Shown here in pieces: positions 50,242-55,997 of a stretch of 64,000 nt of DNA. Numbering within the stretch: the first letter of the stretch is position 1; every line of letters starts with the position of its first letter. The notes beneath the pieces were generated by a model that saw only the letters and a list, made by a program, of their open reading frames with translations, was not told the origin of the DNA and made no database searches. The stretch covers positions 248,001-312,000 of the forward strand of contig CAWJJY010000003.1 in NCBI GenBank assembly GCA_963843385.1, written 5' to 3'. The translations under genes and the position numbers were made by a program. The DNA is from CAVOHU01 sp963843385 (GTDB taxonomy: Bacteria; Acidobacteriota; Vicinamibacteria; Vicinamibacterales; JAKQTR01).

Positions 50242-50835
50242 ATGGAAGACGTCTTTCTGACAACCGACGAGGTCCTTGATTACCTCCAAGTCAACTTGCG
50301 GACCGTCTACCGGTTGATCCACGCGGGCAAGATCCCGGCGGTCCGGGTGGGCCGGCAGTGGCGGTTCCGAAAGGTGGACATCGACGCCTGGCTCGGGAGC
50401 CAGCGCGCAGCGGGCACCGTTCAACCCGCCGCCAGTTCGGCTGGCAGCCAGGTTGCGGAACCTGAGTCCCCGCATCGGCCGCGGATCCTGGTGGTCGACG
50501 ATGAGGAGGGAATCCGGGACCTGCTGACGAAGACCCTGGCGCTCGCAGAATACGATGTCGAGGCGGTCGGTGACGGCCGGGCAGCCGCCGCCCGGCTTCG
50601 ATCCGGGTCCTATGATCTGATGATCACGGACCTCAAGATGCCGGTGATGGACGGCCTCTCGCTCATCCGCGAGTCCAAGCGCCTGGCGCCGGATCTGCCG
50701 ATCGTCATCATCACTGCATTCCCAACCGAGGCAAGCGCGATTGAGGCCATCAACCTCGGCGTCGCGGGCTACCTCACCAAGCCGTTCCGCATCGCGAAGA
50801 TCCTGAGCACCGCAGCCAAGGTGCTGGGCGAGTAG
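50242..50835 (+). CDS. Response regulator with N-terminal excisionase-type HTH and C-terminal receiver
   Basis: The protein has 197 residues in reversed order compared with most regulators. An excisionase/MerR-like HTH at 5-52 (LTTDEVLDYLQVNLRTVYRL, then GRQWRFRK) is joined by an Ala/Ser/Pro linker to a receiver domain (80-197) with Asp86/Asp87, phospho-acceptor Asp130 (ITDLKMPVMDG) and Lys180 (LTKPF). The HTH is closely similar to the stand-alone protein encoded at 51048. It likely binds DNA when phosphorylated by the upstream kinase and controls the surface-protein genes that follow. Confidence 0.9.
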   Translation: MEDVFLTTDEVLDYLQVNLRTVYRLIHAGKIPAVRVGRQWRFRKVDIDAWLGSQRAAGTVQPAASSAGSQVAEPESPHRPRILVVDDEEGIRDLLTKTLALAEYDVEAVGDGRAAAARLRSGSYDLMITDLKMPVMDGLSLIRESKRLAPDLPIVIITAFPTEASAIEAINLGVAGYLTKPFRIAKILSTAAKVLGE

Positions 50836-51003
50836 CGCCGGCGAACGAGTCCCGGTGTGCTTCAGCGAACCGTTTCCCCCCGGTCCGCTCTGGTCGCGGA
50901 GAATCGGATTTTCGCGCCGACACCTGCCTGCTCGTAGCGCGCTGCCGGGCTCGCCGAGTCAGTCGGATGCACAGATCCTCATGTCATCTCGCATGTCTAG
51001 AAC

Positions 51004-51039
51004 GTCACTATAGTCATATACTGTCACTTCTGATAGTAT
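51004..51039 (+). promoter_or_regulatory. Promoter with phased GTCA repeats and a shared spacer motif
   Basis: TAGTCA (51011-51016), 17-nt spacer, TAGTAT (51034-51039) form a putative promoter 8 nt from ATG 51048, so the mRNA would be nearly leaderless. GTCA occurs at 51004, 51013 and 51023, spaced 9-10 bp along one helix face. The spacer holds TACTGTCACTTC (51019-51030), nearly identical to TACTGTCATTTC at 52080-52091 in the promoter of the second subunit gene. Regulation by the excisionase-like HTH proteins is inferred. Confidence 0.55.
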
Positions 51040-51047
51040 TCGTCTTG

Positions 51048-51284
51048 ATGGAGCAACCAATTATTCGCCTGGGAGGTTCCGGCCTGCTGACGCCGCCCGA
51101 GGTCCTGAGCCGGCTGCGCATCAACCTCCGAACGTTGTACCGACTGCTTTCGACCGGCGAGCTCCCCGCGGTGCGGGTTGGCCGGCAGTGGCGGGTCAGG
51201 CCGGGAGACCTCGAATCGTGGCTGAAGCAGCGCGAGGTTGCCGGGAAGTTCCGCCAAGCCCGCGACTCCGGCGCCGAGACGTGA
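51048..51284 (+). CDS. Stand-alone excisionase-family HTH DNA-binding protein
   Basis: The protein has 78 residues. LTPPEVLSRLRINLRTLYRL followed by GELPAVRVGRQWRVRPGDLE is the HTH_17/MerR-like fold also present at the N-terminus of the receiver fusion at 50242. The NLRT-YRL and PAVRVGRQWR blocks are shared, so the two are paralogues. It lacks a receiver domain and could act as a competitor or constitutive regulator. ATG 51048 was chosen because the promoter lies immediately upstream and no ribosome site is present. Confidence 0.82.
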   Translation: MEQPIIRLGGSGLLTPPEVLSRLRINLRTLYRLLSTGELPAVRVGRQWRVRPGDLESWLKQREVAGKFRQARDSGAET

Positions 51285-51342
51285 GTATCAGGACGCCCGC
51301 CGCGAGCGCACGCTGGACATGGAATACGGGGTACTATCTGGC

Positions 51343-51852
51343 ATGACCATGCGAAACCGGCTGGCCGGGTTGTGCGCCATGCTCGTCGGACTCGCGACGC
51401 TCGACCCTGTCGGCGCCGCGACAAGCAGCAATTCGATGAGCGTCTCCGTGTTGCTTGGTGCACGCGCCAAGTTGACGATCGGCACGAGCACGATTTCATT
51501 CGCCAACGCCGATCCCGACACCACGCCGACCATTCCCGCCAGCGAGGGGACCTTCACGGTCACCGCCAGTGCCATCACGAGCACGGGCAGCGCGGTCACC
51601 CTCACGGTGGTGGCCGCCGACGACCTCACCGCGGCTGGCGGGGCGACCATCCCGATTACGAATGTCACGTGGACCTCCTCCAGCGCCGGTTTCCAGAACG
51701 GCTCGCTGAACAGGACGACGGCGCAGACCGTGGGCTCGTGGACAGGGTCGGGCAGCCGGACCGGCTCTCAGACCTTCGGCCTCTTGAACAGCTGGGCCTA
51801 CGCCACGGGCAATTACACGACCTCGGCCACCTACACCCTGACAGCGCCCTAG
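51343..51852 (+). CDS. Small exported beta-rich subunit-like protein (paralogue 1)
   Basis: The protein has 169 residues: a signal peptide (MRNRLAGLCAMLVGLATLDP), then an alternating Ser/Val strand. It carries the family hallmarks STISFANADPDTTPTIPA, ASAITSTGSAVTLTVVAADD, ITNVTWTSSSAGFQNGSLNR, SWTGSGSRTGSQTFGLLNSW and the C-terminal YTLTAP. The mature protein has no cysteine. The overall pattern resembles immunoglobulin-like pilin or spore-coat-U-type subunits, but no named family could be fixed. TACTAT at 51332-51337 lies 5 nt before ATG 51343, so a leaderless message is possible; ATG 51349 and 51319 are alternatives. Confidence 0.75.
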   Translation: MTMRNRLAGLCAMLVGLATLDPVGAATSSNSMSVSVLLGARAKLTIGTSTISFANADPDTTPTIPASEGTFTVTASAITSTGSAVTLTVVAADDLTAAGGATIPITNVTWTSSSAGFQNGSLNRTTAQTVGSWTGSGSRTGSQTFGLLNSWAYATGNYTTSATYTLTAP

Positions 51853-52071
51853 CCTGAAGTCGGCAATCAGGTCAGCCGCCCTCCATCGCCGTCCGGACGC
51901 TCGCCTGGTCACGCGTCATTGGCTCTAAATCCAATTACTGCAACAGTTACTGGCGTCATGAGGCGTACGGCACGGGGTTGAGCCGCCTCCTTGTGTGCTT
52001 CGGTCCGGCTGAAAACACCGGGCCGTTCATCGTCCTGCCCGGGATTTCACAAAAATATCTAAAGTTCTCTA

Positions 52072-52099
52072 TTGTGCTTTACTGTCATTTCGATATACT
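52072..52099 (+). promoter_or_regulatory. Putative promoter of subunit gene 2 with shared spacer motif
   Basis: TTGTGC (52072-52077), 16-nt spacer, TATACT (52094-52099). The spacer contains TACTGTCATTTC (52080-52091), matching 11 of 12 bases of the spacer motif in the promoter of the HTH gene at 51048, in nearly the same position relative to the -10. A GTGAC half-site in inverted orientation lies at 52106-52110. Confidence 0.55.
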
Positions 52100-52247
52100 C
52101 TGCAAGTGACACGGTAGTCGCCCATGGGGCGTTTCGCGAGGGAGGGTGAAGTGGAGACACGAAGGGACGTTGGCCCGGCCGCAAACACCCAGCCCCCACA
52201 GGCGAGGACGTCACTTGAGGCAACGGGATCCACAGGAGGCACGCGCC

Positions 52248-52307
52248 ATGTGGAACCGCACCAAAGGATTCACGCGTGCCGCCCCGGTGGACCCGGGGCA
52301 TTCCTGA
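52248..52307 (+). CDS. Putative 19-residue leader peptide upstream of subunit gene 2
   Basis: ATG 52248 has a perfect AGGAGG (52234-52239) 8 nt upstream, a better site than that of the following gene. It encodes MWNRTKGFTRAAPVDPGHS and stops 14 nt before ATG 52322. A strong hairpin (52281-52299) lies inside its second half. It may couple or attenuate translation of the subunit. The evidence is the ribosome site and spacing only. Confidence 0.4.
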   Translation: MWNRTKGFTRAAPVDPGHS

Positions 52308-52321
52308 AAGAGAGACCTGCT

Positions 52322-52822
52322 ATGAAGACGAGACTCCTGCTGCTTGGCGTGCTGGCCCTCGTGCTGGCCGCCGTACTCCCAATCGGCGCCGCGACCGACA
52401 CGAAAGCGGTCAACATGACGGCCACCGTCACCGCAATGGCCCAGCTGACACTCGGCAGAGCCAACGTCTCCTTCCCCGATGCGGACCCGGACCTGTTCCC
52501 GTCAATCGCGGACGCCCTGGGCCCGATCGCCGTGGACGCCAAGGTGAAGACCATCAACGGCGGAGCCGTGACGCTGACCATTCTCGCGGGCTCCAACCTC
52601 ATCAGCGGCGTCGACACCATTCCGATCTCGGCCATCGGGTGGACGGCCACCGGCGCCGGGTTTGTCGGGGGCACCATGAGCACCGTGACGGCGCAGAGCG
52701 TCGCCACCAGAACCGGTTCCGGGAAGCTGAACGGAACGCAGAGCTACGCGCTGACCAACAGCTGGGACTACGCGGTTGGCAACTACTCTGCGGCGGCGAC
52801 TTACACCCTGAGCGCTCCCTGA
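52322..52822 (+). CDS. Small exported beta-rich subunit-like protein (paralogue 2)
   Basis: The protein has 166 residues. The signal peptide MKTRLLLLGVLALVLAAVLP is followed by an alternating strand (AVNMTATVTAMAQLTLG). It has the family marks VSFPDADPDLFPSIADALGP, ISAIGWTATGAGFVGGTMST, TGSGKLNGTQSYALTNSWDY and the end YTLSAP. No cysteines. It is slightly divergent at the DDL position (ILAGSNLISGVDTIPIS). It has its own promoter and leader peptide, unlike paralogue 1. Likely a secreted structural subunit. Confidence 0.75.
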   Translation: MKTRLLLLGVLALVLAAVLPIGAATDTKAVNMTATVTAMAQLTLGRANVSFPDADPDLFPSIADALGPIAVDAKVKTINGGAVTLTILAGSNLISGVDTIPISAIGWTATGAGFVGGTMSTVTAQSVATRTGSGKLNGTQSYALTNSWDYAVGNYSAAATYTLSAP

Positions 52823-53207
52823 CCCGGGAGGAGCGGACCGTCATTCGGTCGGCCCCAACGCGATCAGGCTCGCGCTCGTGTCCTAGCAGAAGTCTCAGGG
52901 CTCGTGGCGGCGCCCGCCAGGGATGCCGCCACGAGCGCCTCCTCTGCCAGGTCCGAAGGCCGACGCTCCTGGTTTGCGGCGGTTCCTGCAAGCCACCGCC
53001 AAACCTCGGTTCAGGTGTCGTATAGAGTCATATTCAAGGCGTCCGATAAGAACAACGGAGGATGCCGATGGAGTCGGTGCGAATCGTGAGGCGGCCATCC
53101 ACAACCCAACCGGTTGATTCGCCGACTCGCCCGACCTGCGGCTGCACGAAGGGGCCGGACCAGCTGGTTCATCGTCCGGCGGATGTCGTCGTGCTGAGAG
53201 CACGCAC
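52823..53207. other. Intergenic/leader region before subunit gene 3
   Basis: 385 nt. It contains TATAGAGTCATAT at 53021-53033, recalling TATAGTCATAT in the promoter at 51010-51020, and then a GGAG-led short ORF (53068-53211). No clear -35/-10 pair was assigned. The first 200 nt hold nothing recognised. Confidence 0.4.
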
Positions 53208-53211
53208 GTGA
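53068..53211 (+). CDS. Putative 47-residue leader ORF coupled to subunit gene 3
   Basis: ATG 53068 lies 7 nt after CGGAG and opens MESVRIVRRPSTTQPVDSPT. Its TGA (53209-53211) overlaps the GTG start of the next gene as GTGA. It is Arg/Pro/Thr-rich with no recognised domain. The subunit gene itself has a GTG start with a poor ribosome site, so translation may depend on this upstream ORF. A parallel arrangement precedes subunit gene 2. Confidence 0.45.
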   Translation: MESVRIVRRPSTTQPVDSPTRPTCGCTKGPDQLVHRPADVVVLRART

Positions 53212-53708
53212 AAGCCCGGCTTTGCGTTCTCGCCACGCTGGCGGCCGCCATCGCGCTCGCACCGTCGCTTGGCGCGATCTCGACCACCGTCACAGTCAAC
53301 GTGGCCGCGACCGTCGCGGCGACCGCGAAGTTGTCGCTGACCTCGGCCACCATTTCGTTCCCCGACGCGGATCCGGATACCACACCGAGTATCGCCGCCG
53401 CCGAAGGTCCCATCACGGTGACGGCCAAGGCCAAGACGGCGCTCGGCTCGGCTGTATCGCTGACCGTTCTGGCGGCCGACGATCTCAGGAGCCCCACTGA
53501 CGTCATCGCGATTTCGAACGTGACCTGGACCGTGACCGGTGCCGGGTTTGTCGCTGGCACGATGAACAGGACCGCGGCTCAGACGGTCGCCTCGTGGTTG
53601 AACTCGGGCAGCCGGATCGGAACGCAGCGCTATGCGCTGGCCAATAGCTGGTCATATTCGACCGGCAGCTACTCCACCTCAGCGACCTACACGCTGACCG
53701 CTCCATAG
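53208..53708 (+). CDS. Small exported beta-rich subunit-like protein (paralogue 3)
   Basis: The protein has 166 residues from GTG 53208. A signal peptide (MKARLCVLATLAAAIALAPS) is followed by a strongly alternating strand (STTVTVNVAATVAATAKLSL), ATISFPDADPDTTPSIAAAE, LTVLAADDLRSPTDVIAISN, TWTVTGAGFVAGTMNRTAAQ, LNSGSRIGTQRYALANSWSY and YTLTAP. This is the member closest to the family consensus. Translation is probably coupled to the 47-residue ORF whose stop overlaps its start. Confidence 0.77.
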   Translation: MKARLCVLATLAAAIALAPSLGAISTTVTVNVAATVAATAKLSLTSATISFPDADPDTTPSIAAAEGPITVTAKAKTALGSAVSLTVLAADDLRSPTDVIAISNVTWTVTGAGFVAGTMNRTAAQTVASWLNSGSRIGTQRYALANSWSYSTGSYSTSATYTLTAP

Positions 53709-53856
53709 GAGATGTCGCAGATTTCACGCCGGAGCGCGTGTGACAATGCTGATCACTTCAGGCCTCCGGTGCAACGCCCGGGATGCGAGGCCCGACGGGA
53801 ACGAGCCTCGGATGTGCGACACCGCCCGGCGGGATTTCCACGGACTTGGAGCGGTC

Positions 53857-53885
53857 TTGACGCGATTACACGGCGGCCCTAAGCT
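53857..53885 (+). promoter_or_regulatory. Possible promoter upstream of subunit gene 4
   Basis: TTGACG (53857-53862), 17-nt spacer, TAAGCT (53880-53885) within the 304-nt gap 53709-54012. The -35 is good and the -10 weak. Nothing else in this gap was recognised. Confidence 0.35.
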
Positions 53886-54012
53886 ACCTCGACCATCGGC
53901 CGGCCGCGACACGCATTGGCGGGAGCATCGCCAGGCCGAATCCCGACGTACCGACAGAGCGCCCGCGCGACGGCGACACAGCACGGTGACACGAGGAGTG
54001 ATTGGCGCGCCC

Positions 54013-54492
54013 ATGATGGACAAGGCCCGCATCTTCAAATCGGCCGCCATCGTCCTCGCCGGTGCGGCGTGGGTGCTCACCGCGACGCCGACCTCGGCGC
54101 AAACGTTAACGCTGACGCTGACGCCCGCGTCGATTTCCTTCGCGTCGGCCGATCCGGACACCACGCCGAGCATCGCGTCGCCGGCCGTGAACGTACGGTA
54201 TCGCGTTCGGAACAACGGGGGCCACAACTGGCAGATCACGCTGCTCGCCGGCGGTGATCTGACGAGCGCCGCGGGGACGATAGGCATCTCGAACGTGACA
54301 TGGACCGCGACGCCGGCTCCACCGTTCCAGAACGGGACGCTCAGTCGGACCGTGGCGCAACGTCTGGCGGGAGGATCTGGAAACGTCAACCCGACTCGAA
54401 CAGGGACCGTTGTCTTCTTTCTGGCAAATTCATGGACCTACAACGTCGGCGTCTACTCAGCGACGGTCAGTTTCACACTGGTCGCGCCCTGA
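54013..54492 (+). CDS. Small exported beta-rich subunit-like protein (paralogue 4, divergent)
   Basis: The protein has 159 residues. The signal peptide (MDKARIFKSAAIVLAGAAWV) ends in TPTSAQ. The mature protein keeps PASISFASADPDTTPSIASP, ITLLAGGDLTSAAGTIGISN, VTWTATPAPPFQNGTLSRTV and FFLANSWTYNVGVYSATVSF with the end TLVAP. The middle is different (VNVRYRVRNNGGHNWQ), so it could be a tip or adaptor member. ATG 54013 or 54016. Its 3' end may overlap the chaperone gene. Confidence 0.72.
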   Translation: MMDKARIFKSAAIVLAGAAWVLTATPTSAQTLTLTLTPASISFASADPDTTPSIASPAVNVRYRVRNNGGHNWQITLLAGGDLTSAAGTIGISNVTWTATPAPPFQNGTLSRTVAQRLAGGSGNVNPTRTGTVVFFLANSWTYNVGVYSATVSFTLVAP

Positions 54493-55313
54493 CACTTGCC
54501 GCGCTGATGGCCACGCTGTTGGCGAGTCCGCTCGCCGGCAAGGCCAACGCGCAGGTATCGGTTGAGGTCACGCCGCTGCGCGTGGAGGTGCAGCTCGGCG
54601 CGGGCGCCACCCATACCCAGGCCGTCTCGCTCAAGAACGACGACAGCAAGCCGGTGCGCGTGCGGGCGCGGGTGGACGACTACTACCTGTCCCGGGATGG
54701 CACGCCGCAGTTCAGGCCCGCCGATCCGGCCGACCCCTTTTCCGCCGCGGCGTGGGTCCGTCTCAACCCGGCCGAACAGACGATCGCTCCGGGCGCGACC
54801 GCGACGGTGCGCTTCACAACCGGCATCCCGGCCGGGACTCGCGACGGCGGGTACCGGTGCGCCGTCATGTTCGAGTTCGATCACCCGAACGCCGAGGCGG
54901 CCGCGCGCGCCCGCGACGTCGTCTTTCGCGGCCGCGTCGCCACGCTGTTGTACGCGACGGTGGGAAGACCGATCCCGGCCGTCGAGCTGACGGATCTCCA
55001 GGTCAGGACCGCCGCAGGTCAGCCGCCTTCTGTGGTGGCGACATTGAAGAGCACCGGCCGGGCGTACGTCCGCACGAAGGGCTCGCTGACGATCCTCGAC
55101 GCGGCGAGCGGCCTGGCCGTGCGCCAGCTGGCCGTGCCGAACGTGCCCGTCCTGCCCGAAAGCGAGCGGGAAGTCAGCATCTCGATCGCCGGGGAGAACC
55201 AACCCCCGCTGCCACCCGGCCGGTACCGCGTCGAGATCAAGATCGACATCGGCATGCCGGCCGTTCTGGTCGGCGAGACGACGATGGACATCGTCCCGCC
55301 GAAGATCAAGTAG
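54432..55313 (+). CDS. Periplasmic PapD-like fimbrial chaperone
   Basis: The protein has 293 residues if ATG 54432 is used. That start overlaps the preceding subunit gene by 61 nt and supplies a charged signal peptide (MDLQRRR..., ALTLAALMATLLASPLAG). Starting at ATG 54507 would leave a short uncharged signal. The first Ig-like domain (about 41-178) has SVEVTPLRVEVQLGAGATHT, SLKNDDSKPVRVRARVDDYY, WVRLNPAEQTIAPGATATVR and GIPAGTRDGGYRCAVMFEF, the layout of PapD/FGS-type chaperones. An alternating strand GRVATLLYATVG leads to domain 2 (180-290). It would hold the beta-rich subunits before export. Its position among them supports the role; residue-level chaperone anchors were not verified. Confidence 0.72.
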   Translation: MDLQRRRLLSDGQFHTGRALTLAALMATLLASPLAGKANAQVSVEVTPLRVEVQLGAGATHTQAVSLKNDDSKPVRVRARVDDYYLSRDGTPQFRPADPADPFSAAAWVRLNPAEQTIAPGATATVRFTTGIPAGTRDGGYRCAVMFEFDHPNAEAAARARDVVFRGRVATLLYATVGRPIPAVELTDLQVRTAAGQPPSVVATLKSTGRAYVRTKGSLTILDAASGLAVRQLAVPNVPVLPESEREVSISIAGENQPPLPPGRYRVEIKIDIGMPAVLVGETTMDIVPPKIK

Positions 55314-55368
55314 CGCGATGAGACGCGACCGAATCGACAATCGTGTTCTTCATCACGTGGAGCGCCTC

Positions 55369-55863
55369 ATGCGACGCAAGCTGGCGGTCATTGCCGTCTG
55401 CGTGCTGTTGGCGGGGACAGCCACGGGCGCGGCCAACCTGACCCGGTCGGCCACCGCAACGGTGACCGTCAATGCGCTGGCGAAACTCTCGCTCTCGAGT
55501 GCGGCGATGGCCTTCGCCGGTGCCGACCCCGACACGGTGCCGGCCATCCCCGCCTCAGGCGGACCCGTGACCGTCACGGCGAAGTGCCGCACGACGTTGG
55601 GCAGCACGGTCCTCCTCAGCGTGGTGGCCAGCGGCGACCTGCGATCGGGGCTCGATGTCATCCCCGTCACCCAGCTGAGCTGGACAGGCGCCGGCGCGGG
55701 ATTCGTATCGGGCACGATGAGCGCGTCATCTTCACAGACGGTCGGGGCCTGGACCAGTTCAGGGTCGTGGGTCGGAACGCAGACCTATTCCCTGCTCAAC
55801 TCGTGGTCGTATTCGACGGGCACCTATTCAACCACCCTTACCTACACGCTGTCGGCTCCGTGA
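55369..55863 (+). CDS. Small exported beta-rich subunit-like protein (paralogue 5)
   Basis: The protein has 164 residues. ATG 55369 has GGAG 6 nt upstream. The signal peptide (MRRKLAVIAVCVLLAGTATG) is followed by the strand TRSATATVTVNALAKLSL, MAFAGADPDTVPAIPASGGP, LSVVASGDLRSGLDVIPVTQ, AGAGFVSGTMSASSSQTVGA, SSGSWVGTQTYSLLNSWSYS and YTLSAP. It has one cysteine (TAKCRTT) in the mature part. It lies 55 nt after the chaperone gene and 134 nt before the outer-membrane protein gene, likely in one operon. Confidence 0.76.
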   Translation: MRRKLAVIAVCVLLAGTATGAANLTRSATATVTVNALAKLSLSSAAMAFAGADPDTVPAIPASGGPVTVTAKCRTTLGSTVLLSVVASGDLRSGLDVIPVTQLSWTGAGAGFVSGTMSASSSQTVGAWTSSGSWVGTQTYSLLNSWSYSTGTYSTTLTYTLSAP

Positions 55864-55997
55864 GGCGGAGTCATGGCGATGTCACCCCATGCCTGCCGTC
55901 GGACTGACGCCTTCGATCGGGTCGCCGAGGCTGGCCGGGCGCCAGTCTCGAGGGACCGAACGACTCGACGTGGCGTGACGCGGTCGTCGAGAACCAC

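Larger units (their letters stand above)
51853..52321. other. Intergenic/leader region before subunit gene 2
   Basis: 469 nt. The first about 200 nt hold nothing recognised. An AT-rich patch (52050-52100) carries the promoter at 52072-52099. The rest is a leader of about 210 nt containing the short ORF at 52248 and a hairpin (GCCCCGG 52281-52287 with CCGGGGC 52293-52299). Confidence 0.6.

Noticed and set aside
52110..52321. Cyclic-di-GMP riboswitch in the subunit gene 2 leader
   Set aside because: The conserved GEMM core segments are absent; only a short ORF and one hairpin are seen.
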